Source: Shewanella polaris
GTDB taxonomy: Bacteria; Pseudomonadota; Gammaproteobacteria; Enterobacterales; Shewanellaceae
Length of the DNA stretch: 64,000 nt
Direction of reading: 5' to 3'
Assembly (NCBI RefSeq): GCF_006385555.1
Contig: NZ_CP041036.1
Span: 124,001 to 188,000 of the forward strand
This document shows positions 14,032 to 24,659 of this stretch, one piece after another (the stretch's first letter is position 1; each line of letters starts with the position of its first letter). The notes below the pieces were generated by a model that did not search any database, had not been told where the DNA came from, and saw only the letters and a program-made list of their open reading frames with translations. A program made the position numbers and the translations under genes.

Positions 14032-14220
14032 TTAACTGTGATTGAGAGTTGAGTTGATAAAATGCTTGCCCTTAACATGATTAATATCATATCTAGCACT
14101 CTGTTGTTTAGCGACGCGTTCTCGCTCATATTTAGCGGGTAATGACTTAGATAGTGTGGTGGACTGGATATTAATAGGCACGATGATGTGTATTAAGGTG
14201 CTAACTATCTTGAAAAACAC
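14032..14220 (-). CDS. possible small membrane-anchored protein
   Basis: This 62-codon ORF with a GTG start has AAAGGC about 10 bases upstream. The product begins with a hydrophobic helix (FFKIVSTLIHIIVPINI) followed by a charged tail containing LPAKYERERVAKQQSARYDINH. The change from a hydrophobic start to an amphipathic, charged tail looks protein-like, but no family is recognised and the gene may be spurious or a remnant. It points away from mraZ. Confidence 0.35.
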   Translation of the reverse strand: MFFKIVSTLIHIIVPINIQSTTLSKSLPAKYERERVAKQQSARYDINHVKGKHFINSTLNHS

Positions 14221-14579
14221 CGTTTAAGCCTTTTTGGAATGCTGTGATGGGCCATAAGGGCATGCAAAAATATAATATAAAGCGGTATTTAAATGGCTAA
14301 AAGTTGACTCAGTCGATTATTTATTGATTTTTAATACAATTAATGTTGAGTTTTTTGGCTGTATTGCCCCTGAATATGGTGTATTCGAACGATAAAAGAT
14401 AATTAATTAAAAAGATTGCGAGACTATTTTAGTCGATAAAGTGACCGTTATGTCTCTGGTTTAACTCATTTACCCTGATTTTTAGCTGTTTTCTACAGAT
14501 AGCTCAGTCATTCATCCTGCTTGATATTAATTTGCTGCTAACCCGCTTGGGGTCTGGATTTAATATATCAGTCCATCCC

Positions 14580-14609
14580 TTGACAACACTTGCATAGAGT
14601 CCCTAAACT
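14580..14609 (+). promoter_or_regulatory. mraZ promoter of the division and cell wall cluster
   Basis: A perfect -35 box TTGACA (14580-14585) is followed after 18 bp by TAAACT (14604-14609). Ten bases downstream start the MraZ-type repeats, so transcription should begin just before or within the operator. Confidence 0.6.
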
Positions 14610-14618
14610 TAGCATTTG

Positions 14619-14642
14619 TGGGATAAAGTGGATCATTGTGGA
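14619..14642 (+). promoter_or_regulatory. MraZ operator (three TGGR repeats)
   Basis: TGGG at 14619, TGGA at 14629 and TGGA at 14639 are direct repeats with exact 10-bp spacing. They lie between the promoter and the mraZ start. In E. coli MraZ binds TGGGN repeats separated by 5 bp in the same place and represses its own cluster, so autoregulation is very likely here. The last base of repeats two and three differs from the E. coli consensus. Confidence 0.8.
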
Positions 14643-14671
14643 TCGAATGTTAATAAAAGAGGCTAAATAAC

Positions 14672-15130
14672 GTGTTTCGTGGTGCCAGTGCAATCAACAT
14701 GGATGCTAAAGGGCGGATCGCTATTCCAGCGAGATACCGTGATGCGTTACGTGTGGAGCATGCTGGAACTGTGATTATGACCGTTGACATTGAAGCTGCT
14801 TGTTTGTTGATTTATCCATTACATGAATGGGAGCAAATTGAAGCAAAGCTAAGATTGCTTTCAGATACCGATCCTCTTGAACGTTCCTTTAAACGAAAAT
14901 TACTAGGCCACGCACAAGATTGCGAACTAGACAGCCACGGACGTATTGTTATTCCGCCGGCATTGCGAAGTTTCGCCAGTTTAGAAAAGAAAACTATGCT
15001 GGTGGGCTTACTGAATAAATTTGAACTATGGGAAGAGAGTGCTTGGCAGCAACAAATGGATGATGGCAATACGCTCATTCAAAGCCAAGATTTAGCCAGC
15101 AATGAACGTCTGGCACACTTTTCACTGTAG
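14672..15130 (+). CDS. mraZ: transcriptional regulator MraZ
   Basis: This is a 152-residue AbrB-like DNA-binding protein with two SpoVT/AbrB half-domains, each carrying a DxKGRIAIPARYRD-type loop (residues 7-20 and, as DSHGRIVIPPALR, about 87-99). MraZ forms a ring-shaped oligomer and represses the division and cell wall cluster that it heads. The start is GTG with an AGAGG ribosome binding site. The presence of TGGR repeats just upstream fits autoregulation. rsmH follows after 25 bp. Confidence 0.96.
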   Translation: MFRGASAINMDAKGRIAIPARYRDALRVEHAGTVIMTVDIEAACLLIYPLHEWEQIEAKLRLLSDTDPLERSFKRKLLGHAQDCELDSHGRIVIPPALRSFASLEKKTMLVGLLNKFELWEESAWQQQMDDGNTLIQSQDLASNERLAHFSL

Positions 15131-15155
15131 TGACCAAAAAGGTTAGAAGAACCCA

Positions 15156-16097
15156 ATGAGCCAAGAGTTTGCCCATTTATCTGTATTACTGAATGAGACC
15201 GTTGAAGGACTCAATATTCAACGTGATGGTATCTATATTGATGGCACCTTTGGCCGTGGTGGGCATTCGCGTCATGTATTAAGCCACTTGGGTGAAAAGG
15301 GTCGTTTAATTGCAATTGATCGTGATCCACAAGCTATTGAAGCGGCGAAACAGTTTGCAGATGATCCACGTTTTCAAATCGTACACGGTGGCTTTGGTCA
15401 ATTAGCTGAGTATGTCGAGGAACTTGGATTAACTGGCAAAATCAATGGCGTATTACTTGATCTTGGCGTGTCGTCACCACAGCTAGACGATGCAGAGCGT
15501 GGCTTTAGTTTTTTACGTGATGGCCCACTTGATATGCGTATGGACAATAGCCAGGGGCAAACTGCAGCTCAGTGGATAGCGCGTGCTGAAATTGAAGACA
15601 TGGCATGGGTATTTAAAACCTATGGTGAAGAAAAAAATTCGCGTCATATCGCCCGTTGTATTGTTGCCGATCGCGAGAAAACACCATTTTTACGAACCAA
15701 AGACTTAGCCGATTTAATTGCGCGTATTACCAAAAACAAAGAACGTAATAAACATCCGGCGACGCGTGTATTCCAGGCTATTCGTATTTATATCAACAGT
15801 GAGTTAGAACAAATAGACCAAGCACTCGAAGGCGCGTTAGCGGTATTAGCACCTCAAGGGCGATTATCGGTGATCAGTTTCCATTCGCTTGAAGATCGTA
15901 TGGTGAAGCGTTTTATTCGTCGCAATAGTCAAGGTGAAAGTGTGCCACATGGCTTGCCGATTACCGAAGCTGAGATTAATAAATCCCGTAAATTAAAAGC
16001 GGTTAGTAAGGCGATGAAGCCTTCTGATGCGGAAATAGAGCAAAATCCACGTTCACGTAGCTCGGTATTACGAGTTGCTGAGCGTCTGGATTACTAA
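15156..16097 (+). CDS. rsmH: 16S rRNA m4C1402 methyltransferase
   Basis: This 313-residue SAM-dependent enzyme (formerly MraW) N4-methylates C1402 in the 16S decoding centre. The family opening [13 protein letters not shown], the SAM-binding [11 protein letters not shown] loop, [12 protein letters not shown] and [13 protein letters not shown], and the C-terminal [12 protein letters not shown] are all present. Length matches E. coli RsmH (313). It sits between mraZ and ftsL as in most proteobacteria. Confidence 0.97.
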   Translation: MSQEFAHLSVLLNETVEGLNIQRDGIYIDGTFGRGGHSRHVLSHLGEKGRLIAIDRDPQAIEAAKQFADDPRFQIVHGGFGQLAEYVEELGLTGKINGVLLDLGVSSPQLDDAERGFSFLRDGPLDMRMDNSQGQTAAQWIARAEIEDMAWVFKTYGEEKNSRHIARCIVADREKTPFLRTKDLADLIARITKNKERNKHPATRVFQAIRIYINSELEQIDQALEGALAVLAPQGRLSVISFHSLEDRMVKRFIRRNSQGESVPHGLPITEAEINKSRKLKAVSKAMKPSDAEIEQNPRSRSSVLRVAERLDY

Positions 16098-16111
16098 CTA
16101 CTGAGGCTAAT

Positions 16112-16426
16112 GTGAGCCAATCATCATTAAATTTACCTCGGATTGTGTTACATGACATTTGGCACCATAAGTGGGTATTGCTGTTGAGTGTACTGGTTGT
16201 TTTGAATGGTGTAGCCGTAGTTTATACCAGCCATGTAACACGTAAGTTGATTACTCAATGGGATCAACTTCTGCAAGAGCAAGATCGCTTAGATATTGAA
16301 TGGCGAAATTTATTATTAGAAGAGCAATCGCAATCTGAACACAGTCGCGTGACTCGGATGGCAACCAAAGAATTAAATATGTCTCGGCCGCTTCCTAAGG
16401 AGGAAGTTATCATTCGAGTCCAGTGA
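16112..16426 (+). CDS. ftsL: cell division protein FtsL
   Basis: This 104-residue bitopic membrane protein has a short cytoplasmic tail, one transmembrane helix (VLLLSVLVVLNGVAVVYTSH, about residues 18-37) and a periplasmic coiled coil (RKLITQWDQLLQEQDRLDIEWRNLLLEEQSQ). FtsL forms the FtsQLB complex that activates septal synthesis by FtsWI. The start is GTG. Sequence is poorly conserved in this family, so the call rests on topology and on its position between rsmH and ftsI. Confidence 0.9.
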   Translation: MSQSSLNLPRIVLHDIWHHKWVLLLSVLVVLNGVAVVYTSHVTRKLITQWDQLLQEQDRLDIEWRNLLLEEQSQSEHSRVTRMATKELNMSRPLPKEEVIIRVQ

Positions 16427-16437
16427 GCATAGGGAAT

Positions 16438-18186
16438 ATGGCTAGACAAGCAAAGAAAAAATTAGGTCACGAACTGATTCCATGGCGTTTATACGTTGTG
16501 GTGGGATTCGTATTGCTGTTATTTTGCTGTCTAATTGCACGTGCTGCTTATATTCAAATAATTGAGCCAGATAAACTGCGTCACGAAAGTGATATGCGGA
16601 CATTGCGCACAACCAGTAACCAAGTTCAACGAGGCTTAATAACCGATCGCAATGGCGATATGCTTGCAGTCAGTGTTCCTGTACAAGCCGTGTGGGCTGA
16701 TCCGAAACATGCTCATGATCAAGATGCATTTAAAGATATGCGCCGTTGGCAAGCGCTTGCTGACGTACTGCAAGAACCCGTCGAAGAATTAGTTAATAAA
16801 GTCAAAAATAATCCTAAAAAACGTTTTGTATACCTTAAACGTCAAGTGCCGTCTGCTGTTGCTGATTACATTGAACAGCTTAAAATTGGTGGTATTTACC
16901 TTAAATCTGAATCTAGGCGTTATTACCCCGCAAGTGAAATAACCGCACAATTAATCGGTATTACCAATATTGATGATGTGGGGATTGAGGGGATTGAAAA
17001 TACTTATAATACTTGGCTTACGGGAACGCCTTCGAAACAAAAGGTACGTAAATCGCGTGATGGCAGTGTGGTCGAACGCTTAGATATTGTGCAACAAGGC
17101 GAAAGCTCAAATGATTTAGTGCTGAGCATTGATCAGCGTATTCAACAATTAGCATATCGCGAACTAAAGCGTGCTACCGAAATATACCAAGCGACCTCTG
17201 GGTCTGTCGTGGTCATTGATGTTCATACTGGTGAAGTACTCGCGATGGCGAACACTCCTTCTTACAACCCCAATTCTCGCGATAACTTACAGCCGCATCG
17301 GATGCGTAATCGTGCATTAACTGACACATTTGAACCGGGCTCAACCATTAAACCTTTCGTTGTAGCGGCTGCACTTGAAGCTGGTAAAGTGAAAGCAAAT
17401 GAATTGATTTCGACATCACCTGGTTGGATGCGCATCGGTGGTCGCCAAGTACGTGATTCTCATAATTATGGTGAAATCTCATTAGCTAAAATTTTGGTTA
17501 AGTCTAGTAACGTGGGTATTAGTAAGCTTGCCTTATCGATACCGGTAGAACAGTTGTTAGGCACTTACCAATCAATGGGTTTAGGTAATTATTCGGGTAT
17601 TAATTTAACCGGTGAAAGCGCGGGATTAATTCATAATCGTCATCGCTGGTCCGATTTTGAGCGTGCGACTTTATCTTTCGGTTATGGCTTTACCGCAACA
17701 CCATTACAAATTGCACGTATGTACGCGACGTTAGGCAGTGGCGGTATTCTTTATCCTGTGTCGATTTTAAAATTGAGACAAGCACCTAAAGGTGAACAAG
17801 TTATTTCATCTCAAGTGGCCCATGACGTGATGGAAATGCTAGTTGGCGTGACTGAAACAGGAGGAACAGCAACCAAAGCACATATTGATGGTTATCCTGT
17901 TGCAGGTAAAACCGGTACTAGTCGCAAAGCCGTTGCAGGTGGTTATGGAGATGACTATGTTGCCTTATTTGCAGGCGTTGCCCCTGTTCACAACCCGCGG
18001 TTAGCTATTTCGGTTGTGATTAATGAACCTAAAGGTGACAAATATTACGGTGGTGATGTCGCTGGTCCAGCGTTTGCGAAAATAATGTCCGGCGCCTTGC
18101 AAATGCTTAATGTTGAACCAATTTCAGAGCGGGAGGCTGTTCATTTGGCCGCTGCGCAGGGGGCGCTGAATAATGTTATTAAATGA
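16438..18186 (+). CDS. ftsI: septal peptidoglycan transpeptidase FtsI (PBP3)
   Basis: This class B penicillin-binding protein of 582 residues is the D,D-transpeptidase that cross-links septal peptidoglycan as partner of FtsW. It has one N-terminal membrane helix (about residues 19-40), the PBP dimerisation domain ([17 protein letters not shown]), and the transpeptidase domain with the active-site serine in STIK (302-305), an SSN motif (KSSNVG) and KTGT (AGKTGTSRK). A GTG at 16423 overlapping ftsL is an alternative start; I prefer the ATG because AGGG lies just before it, although that spacing is short. It overlaps murE by 14 bp. Confidence 0.96.
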   Translation: MARQAKKKLGHELIPWRLYVVVGFVLLLFCCLIARAAYIQIIEPDKLRHESDMRTLRTTSNQVQRGLITDRNGDMLAVSVPVQAVWADPKHAHDQDAFKDMRRWQALADVLQEPVEELVNKVKNNPKKRFVYLKRQVPSAVADYIEQLKIGGIYLKSESRRYYPASEITAQLIGITNIDDVGIEGIENTYNTWLTGTPSKQKVRKSRDGSVVERLDIVQQGESSNDLVLSIDQRIQQLAYRELKRATEIYQATSGSVVVIDVHTGEVLAMANTPSYNPNSRDNLQPHRMRNRALTDTFEPGSTIKPFVVAAALEAGKVKANELISTSPGWMRIGGRQVRDSHNYGEISLAKILVKSSNVGISKLALSIPVEQLLGTYQSMGLGNYSGINLTGESAGLIHNRHRWSDFERATLSFGYGFTATPLQIARMYATLGSGGILYPVSILKLRQAPKGEQVISSQVAHDVMEMLVGVTETGGTATKAHIDGYPVAGKTGTSRKAVAGGYGDDYVALFAGVAPVHNPRLAISVVINEPKGDKYYGGDVAGPAFAKIMSGALQMLNVEPISEREAVHLAAAQGALNNVIK

Positions 18187-19657
18187 CCTATTAGCGCCAT
18201 GGTTCCATTACTCTGGTCGCGAATCTATTAATGGATTAACGCTAGATAGCCGTGAAGTTAAAGTGGGTGGTTTATTTGTAGCCTTGCCAGGTTATAACGT
18301 TGATGGCCGAGCATTCATTTCCCAAGCTATTGATGCGGGTGCGACGGCAATACTGGTGCATACCGATAATCCTGATGAGCACGGTATAGTCGATCGTATT
18401 CAATATGCCGTTCCATTAGTCTATTTTTTCCAATTAGGCCGTCAATTATCGGCCGTTGCGGCGCAGTTTTATTTATCAAACAACCAATCCTTATCTTTGA
18501 TTGGGATAACCGGTACCAACGGCAAAACCTCAGTAAGCCAAATTATTGCTCAAATTGTACATTTACTCGGGCATAAAGCCGCTGTGATGGGAACGTTAGG
18601 CAATGGTTTATGGGGACAACTTGTTGATAGTGGTAACACCACGGCTGATGCTGTGACTGTAATGCGTCAACTTAGCGAGTTTTCTGCCCAAGGCGCAGAG
18701 TTGTGTGCCATGGAAGTATCAAGCCATGGCTTAGTGCAAGGGCGTGTTGAGGCGGCCCCATTTGAGATTGCAGTCTTTACCAATTTAAGCCGTGATCATC
18801 TTGATTATCATGGCGATATGGATTCTTACGCTGCTGCCAAAAAACGTTTATTTAAATTTCCTAGCCTAAAACATGGTGTTATTAATATTGATGATGCTGT
18901 CGGAGCCAAATGGCTGACCGAATTGGCAGATGGGAAAAACAAATCCTTCAGCATTGAAGGTGATACTTCAGCCGATTTTTATTGTGATGCTATTGAATAT
19001 CATGATGCAGGTGTGACCGCTCAATTACACTATCCAGCATTAAATGGACAATTATCAGCACAAATTCAGTCACCATTATTAGGTGCATTTAACTTGTCCA
19101 ATCTTGTTGCGGCTATTGCAGCCTTGTATTTACAAGGTACTGCAATGGCTTCAATATTAACGGTTGTGTGTAAATTAATACCTGTAGCGGGTCGTATGGA
19201 ACGATTCTCATCACTTAATAAAGCCACTTTAGTCGTCGATTATGCTCATACTCCGGATGCCATTGAACAAGCCTTAAAAGCATTGCGAGTACATTGTAAT
19301 GGCACTCTTTGGTGTGTATTTGGTTGTGGTGGTGACCGTGATAAAGGTAAGCGACCATTAATGGCACAAGCAGCTGAACAATATGCAGACAAAGTGATGA
19401 TCACTAGCGATAATGCTCGCAGTGAAGATCCACAAGCCATTATTAACGATATTTTAGAGGGTATTAGCCAATCTCAAAGTGTGCTAACCCAGGTCGATCG
19501 TATTCAAGCTATTACCCAAGTCGCAGCATTAGCAAAGGTGGATGACATTGTATTACTTGCAGGTAAAGGCCATGAAACCTATCAAGAAATAGCCGGTCGA
19601 CGTATTGATTATGATGAACGAGCTCTAGCCCTTAGACTGTCTAAGGAGGCGTTATGA
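18173..19657 (+). CDS. murE: UDP-MurNAc-tripeptide synthetase MurE
   Basis: This 494-residue ligase adds the third amino acid, expected to be meso-diaminopimelate, to UDP-MurNAc-L-Ala-D-Glu. The ATP loop [11 protein letters not shown], the MEVSSHGL motif and [13 protein letters not shown] are typical. The signature [14 protein letters not shown] near the C-terminus matches the DNPR-type motif that recognises meso-DAP, with an Ala in place of the usual Pro. It overlaps ftsI upstream and murF downstream (ATGA), consistent with coupled translation. Confidence 0.97.
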   Translation: MLLNDLLAPWFHYSGRESINGLTLDSREVKVGGLFVALPGYNVDGRAFISQAIDAGATAILVHTDNPDEHGIVDRIQYAVPLVYFFQLGRQLSAVAAQFYLSNNQSLSLIGITGTNGKTSVSQIIAQIVHLLGHKAAVMGTLGNGLWGQLVDSGNTTADAVTVMRQLSEFSAQGAELCAMEVSSHGLVQGRVEAAPFEIAVFTNLSRDHLDYHGDMDSYAAAKKRLFKFPSLKHGVINIDDAVGAKWLTELADGKNKSFSIEGDTSADFYCDAIEYHDAGVTAQLHYPALNGQLSAQIQSPLLGAFNLSNLVAAIAALYLQGTAMASILTVVCKLIPVAGRMERFSSLNKATLVVDYAHTPDAIEQALKALRVHCNGTLWCVFGCGGDRDKGKRPLMAQAAEQYADKVMITSDNARSEDPQAIINDILEGISQSQSVLTQVDRIQAITQVAALAKVDDIVLLAGKGHETYQEIAGRRIDYDERALALRLSKEAL

Positions 19658-21027
19658 TCCGTTTATCTTTATCTGCTTTAGCGCTACATCTTAATGGCAC
19701 ATTAACAGGTGATGATCAGGTAATTAGTGCTGTTAGCACTGATAGTCGAAAAATTGAATCTCAATGTTTATTCATCGCCTTAAAAGGCGAGCGTTTTGAT
19801 GGTCATGACTTTGCTGAAACCGCAATAAAAAATGGCGCACAAGCCCTCTTAGTTGATCATCTACTGCCTTTTGATGTGGCACAAATTATTGTAACCGACA
19901 CACAAAAATCCATGGGTAACATTGGCGCACTTGTACGTCAACAAGTTGACCCTATTTGTGTTGCCCTTACTGGCTCTAATGGCAAAACCAGCGTTAAAGA
20001 AATGCTGGCTACTATTTTATCGCAGCATCATCAGGTGTTGTTTACTGCCGGTAATTTTAATAATGAAATTGGTGTGCCATTAACTTTACTGCGTTTAAGT
20101 GAAGGTGATGAGTATGGGGTGTTTGAACTAGGGGCAAATCATCGAGGTGAGATTGATTACACCTCATCATTAGTTCAGCCCCGTGTCGCACTGGTTAACA
20201 ATGTCGGCAATGCTCATCTTGAAGGTTTTGGTTCGCTGGAAGGTGTTGCTCAGGCTAAGTCTGAAATTTTTAATCATCTCGCACCAGATGGCACTGCGAT
20301 TATTAATGCAGACGACAAGTTTGCCGGTTTTATGTTGCAGCGTTCTCAAGGGCACAAGCAACTGTGTTTCTCTTGTCAAACAGCTGTAGATGCCGAAGTA
20401 AAAGCCACTGATATCGAAGTCGATATTCATGGTTGTTACCGTTTTACTTTAGGTTTTAAAACTCAGCAAGAAGCGGTGCAGTTGCCTTTGGCTGGTCTGC
20501 ATCAAGTGAGTAATGCGCTTGCGGCGGCTTCGATGTGTATAGCTTTAGGGTTGTCGCTAGTTGAAATTGCGCAAGGCTTTGCATTGCTAAAACCTGTGAA
20601 GGGACGAATGCAACCACATGTTCTTGGTCGGGTGTTATTAATTGATGATAGTTATAACGCAAATCCAACATCAGTAAGTGCAGCGATTAATTGGTTGCAA
20701 CAACGTGATGGATATCGCTGTTTAGTGCTGGGAGATTTGGGTGAATTAGGCGACAATGCTGCCCCTTTGCACGCGAGTGTTGGGTTGCAGGTTAAGAATG
20801 CAAACATAGAGTCGCTATTTTGTTGCGGCCCGTTGTCGGCAAATACCAGTGAAGCATTTGGCAGTGAACACTTTTGTGCTCAAGAGCAATTAATCGTAGC
20901 ACTGCAAAAACAGTTAGCAAGTACCACAGGTTATATCACCGTTTTAGTTAAAGGTTCCCGCAGCGCTGCTATGGAGCGAGTTGTGGACAGTTTATTAGAT
21001 GCCTATGGGCGTGGGGAGTTAGTGTAG
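19654..21027 (+). CDS. murF: UDP-MurNAc-pentapeptide synthetase MurF
   Basis: This 457-residue ligase adds D-Ala-D-Ala to UDP-MurNAc-tripeptide, finishing the cytoplasmic precursor. The ATP-binding loop reads [14 protein letters not shown], followed by [26 protein letters not shown] and, in the ligase C-terminal domain, [13 protein letters not shown]. No ddl gene for the D-Ala-D-Ala substrate is found in this cluster, so it must be encoded elsewhere. It ends exactly where mraY starts. Confidence 0.97.
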   Translation: MIRLSLSALALHLNGTLTGDDQVISAVSTDSRKIESQCLFIALKGERFDGHDFAETAIKNGAQALLVDHLLPFDVAQIIVTDTQKSMGNIGALVRQQVDPICVALTGSNGKTSVKEMLATILSQHHQVLFTAGNFNNEIGVPLTLLRLSEGDEYGVFELGANHRGEIDYTSSLVQPRVALVNNVGNAHLEGFGSLEGVAQAKSEIFNHLAPDGTAIINADDKFAGFMLQRSQGHKQLCFSCQTAVDAEVKATDIEVDIHGCYRFTLGFKTQQEAVQLPLAGLHQVSNALAAASMCIALGLSLVEIAQGFALLKPVKGRMQPHVLGRVLLIDDSYNANPTSVSAAINWLQQRDGYRCLVLGDLGELGDNAAPLHASVGLQVKNANIESLFCCGPLSANTSEAFGSEHFCAQEQLIVALQKQLASTTGYITVLVKGSRSAAMERVVDSLLDAYGRGELV

Positions 21028-22110
21028 ATGCTGGTTTATCTAGCCGAGTATTTGACCCAGTTTTATTCAGGGTTTAACGTTTTTTCATACGTAACGTTTC
21101 GGGCTATTTTAGGCTTGTTAACTGCTCTGGTGTGTAGTTTGTGGTGGGGACCTATTTTGATCAAGCGTTTGCAAATGTTGCAAATTGGTCAAGTGGTACG
21201 AGATGACGGTCCAGAATCTCATTTTAGCAAACGTGGTACACCAACAATGGGTGGACTACTGATCCTCGCCGGTATTTTTATCAGCGTACTGTTATGGGGT
21301 GATCTATCCAACCGTTATGTGTTGGTCACCTTATTTGTATTGGGTAGTTTTGGTGCTATTGGCTTTATCGATGATTATCGTAAAGTCGTGAAAAAAGATA
21401 CTAAGGGTTTGATTGCGCGTTGGAAATATGCATTTCAGTCTATAGCGGCATTAGTTGTAGCTGTGTTTTTGTATAGTACAGCAAGCTTGCCCGGAGAAAC
21501 TCAATTAGTGGTGCCATTTTTTAAAGATATCATGCCTCAACTTGGCATGATGTTTATCGTTTTAGCTTACTTCACCATTGTGGGTGCCAGTAATGCGGTG
21601 AACTTAACCGATGGTTTAGATGGCTTAGCTATTATGCCTACCGTAATGGTGGCAGCGGCATTCGCATTAATTGCATATTTGTCTGGTCATGCGCAGTTTG
21701 CCAGTTATTTGCATATTCCACATCTGCCATTAGCGGGTGAGTTAGTGATTGTTTGTACTGCTATCGTTGGGGCGGGTTTAGGCTTTTTATGGTTTAACAC
21801 TTATCCAGCACAAGTCTTTATGGGTGATGTGGGGTCACTAGCATTGGGCGCTGCATTAGGTGTGATTGCTATTTTAGTTCGCCAAGAGATTTTACTGGTG
21901 ATTATGGGTGGCGTTTTTGTAATGGAAACAGTGTCTGTCATTTTACAAGTGGGTTCGTACAAATTACGAGGCCAACGTATTTTTCGGATGGCACCTATCC
22001 ATCATCATTATGAGTTAAAAGGGTGGCCAGAGCCGCGTGTCATTGTGCGCTTTTGGATTATCTCGTTGTTTTTAGTGTTATTGGGTCTCGCGACATTGAA
22101 ATTACGCTAA
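21028..22110 (+). CDS. mraY: phospho-MurNAc-pentapeptide translocase MraY
   Basis: This 360-residue polytopic membrane enzyme transfers phospho-MurNAc-pentapeptide to undecaprenyl phosphate, making lipid I. About ten membrane helices can be seen. The catalytic Asp pair appears in [16 protein letters not shown], the metal site in [10 protein letters not shown], and the nucleotide-binding [14 protein letters not shown] segment near the C-terminus. Length equals E. coli MraY (360). It starts immediately after the murF stop codon. Confidence 0.98.
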   Translation: MLVYLAEYLTQFYSGFNVFSYVTFRAILGLLTALVCSLWWGPILIKRLQMLQIGQVVRDDGPESHFSKRGTPTMGGLLILAGIFISVLLWGDLSNRYVLVTLFVLGSFGAIGFIDDYRKVVKKDTKGLIARWKYAFQSIAALVVAVFLYSTASLPGETQLVVPFFKDIMPQLGMMFIVLAYFTIVGASNAVNLTDGLDGLAIMPTVMVAAAFALIAYLSGHAQFASYLHIPHLPLAGELVIVCTAIVGAGLGFLWFNTYPAQVFMGDVGSLALGAALGVIAILVRQEILLVIMGGVFVMETVSVILQVGSYKLRGQRIFRMAPIHHHYELKGWPEPRVIVRFWIISLFLVLLGLATLKLR

Positions 22111-22132
22111 ACAATTAAGAAAGGTCAGTATT

Positions 22133-23455
22133 ATGCATTCTCAATATACGCACATTGTTTTAGGTTTAGGGGCCACAGGGCTCTCGATCGTGCGTTTTTT
22201 AGCAACTAAAGGGATTAAACCTTTAGTGATGGACAGTCGACGTCAACCGCCAGGTGCAGAGGCGTTAGCAAAAGAGTTTGCCGATATTGAGTTATTAGCG
22301 GGTGGGTTTGATTGCCGTTATTTAGTCCAAGCAAGTCAGATTATTATTAGCCCGGGTGTGCCCATTGATACTCCTGAAGTACGCGCGGCAATTGATATGG
22401 GCATTGAGGTAATTGGCGATATTGAGCTGTTTGCTCGCGAAATTGCCGACCGTAAACCTTGTGTTGTGGGAATTACTGGCTCAAACGGTAAGTCTACCGT
22501 GACGACACTGGTTTACGAAATGTTGCTTGCCGCCGATAAGTCGGTAGCGATTGGCGGCAATATTGGCACGCCAGCACTGGATTTATTGCCTCAAGGTGCA
22601 GATATTTTTGTACTTGAGTTATCAAGCTTTCAACTTGAAACCACCCATTCACTAAATTGTATTGCGGCAACGTGTCTTAATATTAGTGAAGACCATATGG
22701 ATCGTTATAGTGACTTGAATACCTATCGCGAAGCCAAGTTACGTTTATATCCTCAAAGTCGTTTTGTGATGTATAACCGTGACGATCAACTGACTTACCC
22801 ATTAGAGCCAATGAATCAAAATAATTTCGGTTTGGGTGTACCAGAAGGCGATGAGTGGGGATTAAGTGATGGCAAAATTTTTCATGGTGACAGTGAGATC
22901 ATTAATTTAAGTGAAGTGAAATTAATTGGTAGTCATAACCATGCAAACTTATTAGCTGCAATGGCATTAGCAGATGCTTGTGGTGTAGCTAAAGAAGCCA
23001 TGATTGAAGTAGCCAAAAGCTTTGTTGGTTTAAGTCACCGTTGTGAGTTGATTGCGGTTAAACAAGGTGTGTCTTATATCAATGACTCTAAAGCAACCAA
23101 CGTTGGTGCAACAGTAGCAGCACTTGAAGGGCTTAGTTCACATTTAGGCGATATATATTTGATTGCTGGTGGTGATGGTAAAGGCGGTGATTTTAGCCCG
23201 CTTGCTGAACCATTGGCGAACATAACTCAATTGATTACGCTAGGCAGAGACGGGCCTAAAATAGCCAAATTAAAAGCGGGTTCATTGCAAGTCACTAGCA
23301 TGGCTGAAGCCGTGGCTAAAGCGGCTGAATTGGCAACCTCTGGAGACATTGTATTGTTGTCTCCAGCTTGTGCCAGTTTAGATATGTATAAAAGCTTTAT
23401 GGCGCGTGGTGATGATTTTAAGCATTGTGTGGAGTCGTTAGACGATGGCGAATAA
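22133..23455 (+). CDS. murD: UDP-MurNAc-L-Ala D-glutamate ligase MurD
   Basis: This 440-residue Mur ligase adds D-glutamate to UDP-MurNAc-L-Ala. An N-terminal Rossmann-like domain begins VLGLGATGLSIVRFL. The ATP loop is GITGSNGKSTVTTL, followed by NIGTPAL, ELSSFQLE and the NDSKATNVGAT motif in the C-terminal domain. AAAGG precedes the ATG. It overlaps ftsW by 11 bp. Confidence 0.97.
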   Translation: MHSQYTHIVLGLGATGLSIVRFLATKGIKPLVMDSRRQPPGAEALAKEFADIELLAGGFDCRYLVQASQIIISPGVPIDTPEVRAAIDMGIEVIGDIELFAREIADRKPCVVGITGSNGKSTVTTLVYEMLLAADKSVAIGGNIGTPALDLLPQGADIFVLELSSFQLETTHSLNCIAATCLNISEDHMDRYSDLNTYREAKLRLYPQSRFVMYNRDDQLTYPLEPMNQNNFGLGVPEGDEWGLSDGKIFHGDSEIINLSEVKLIGSHNHANLLAAMALADACGVAKEAMIEVAKSFVGLSHRCELIAVKQGVSYINDSKATNVGATVAALEGLSSHLGDIYLIAGGDGKGGDFSPLAEPLANITQLITLGRDGPKIAKLKAGSLQVTSMAEAVAKAAELATSGDIVLLSPACASLDMYKSFMARGDDFKHCVESLDDGE

Positions 23456-24659
23456 CGAGCAGCAACTGAGCTTGTTTAAACGGGGACTTAATTGGTCTTT
23501 ACCCTCGTTGCTATCGGACGGTCATGCTCCTGGCATGCCGTTATACGACCGTAGTTTTTTAGTCGCGATTGTTGGCTTGATGTGTTTTGGTTTTATCATG
23601 GTGATGTCAGCTTCGATGCCCGAAGCGACCAAACTGACGGGTGATCCATTTTATTTTATGTATCGTCATGTGCTTTACCTTGTGGGCTGCGTGATAATTT
23701 CATATGTGGTACTTAAATTTGAAGTCAGCTATTGGGAAAAAAATAGCGGCATGTTGATGTTAGCTGTGCTGGTTTTATTGATAGCCGTGTTGTTTATTGG
23801 TACCTCGGTTAATGGTGCCCGTCGTTGGTTGTCTGTCGGCCCTATTCGGATTCAAGTTGCCGAAATGGCCAAGTTTATATTTATTGTTTATATGGCGGGG
23901 TACTTAGTTCGTCGTCATGGTGAATTGCGCGAAAACCGTAAAGGTTTTTACAAACCGATTGGGGTTTACGGTTTGTTTGCTGTATTGATTTTATTGCAGC
24001 CTGACCTTGGTACGGTGGTAGTACTGTTTGTGTGTACGGTAAGTTTATTGTTTTTAGCTGGCGCACGCATTACTGACTTTATGGTATTGGTGTTACTTGG
24101 CGTAGCTACATTCGTATTACTGGTATTGTTTGAGCCTTACCGTATGCGACGAGTTACTTCGTTTATGGACCCATGGGAAGATCCCTTTGGTAGCGGCTAT
24201 CAGTTGACGCAATCTTTAATGGCTTATGGACGGGGTGATTGGCTTGGTCAGGGATTAGGTAACAGTATTCAGAAGTTAGCTTATTTACCCGAAGCTCACA
24301 CAGATTTCATTTTTGCGGTCATTGGTGAAGAACTTGGTTTTATCGGTATCATTGTGGTGTTATTAACACTATTTTTCATTGCAATTCGTGCGATTAGATT
24401 AGGCAATTTATGTTTGAAAATGCAGCGTCCATTTGAAAGCTATGTTGCTTATGGTGTGGGTATTTGGGTGTGTTTTCAGACCGTTGTTAACGTAGGCGCC
24501 AGTATTGGTATGTTACCAACCAAAGGGCTGACTCTACCGTTTATTAGTTACGGTGGCAGTAGTTTATGGATTATGACTGCGGCGGTGATGCTGCTCGTTA
24601 GAATAGATCATGAACGGCGAGTTAGTTTGGTACAAGCCGTGAAAGGGAGAACCAGTTAA
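23445..24659 (+). CDS. ftsW: septal peptidoglycan glycosyltransferase FtsW
   Basis: This 404-residue SEDS-family membrane protein polymerises lipid II at the division site together with FtsI. Ten hydrophobic helices are predicted by eye. Conserved SEDS features include NGARRWLSVGPIRIQVAEMAK, LLQPDLGT, the catalytic Asp region in LAYLPEAHTDFIFAVIGEELGF, and the C-terminal GLTLPFISYGGSS. It overlaps murD, and its stop shares a base with the murG start (TAATG). Confidence 0.97.
   Translation: MANNEQQLSLFKRGLNWSLPSLLSDGHAPGMPLYDRSFLVAIVGLMCFGFIMVMSASMPEATKLTGDPFYFMYRHVLYLVGCVIISYVVLKFEVSYWEKNSGMLMLAVLVLLIAVLFIGTSVNGARRWLSVGPIRIQVAEMAKFIFIVYMAGYLVRRHGELRENRKGFYKPIGVYGLFAVLILLQPDLGTVVVLFVCTVSLLFLAGARITDFMVLVLLGVATFVLLVLFEPYRMRRVTSFMDPWEDPFGSGYQLTQSLMAYGRGDWLGQGLGNSIQKLAYLPEAHTDFIFAVIGEELGFIGIIVVLLTLFFIAIRAIRLGNLCLKMQRPFESYVAYGVGIWVCFQTVVNVGASIGMLPTKGLTLPFISYGGSSLWIMTAAVMLLVRIDHERRVSLVQAVKGRTS

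Larger units (their letters stand above)
13593..14671. other. long intergenic region upstream of mraZ
   Basis: These 1.08 kb are A/T rich and hold no clearly recognisable gene apart from a possible 62-codon minus-strand ORF (14032-14220) and the mraZ promoter and operator at the right end. A second minus-strand ORF of 63 codons (13660-13851) starts with TTG and has no ribosome binding site, so I do not call it. The composition and the broken weak ORFs would fit decayed genes. Confidence 0.5.
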
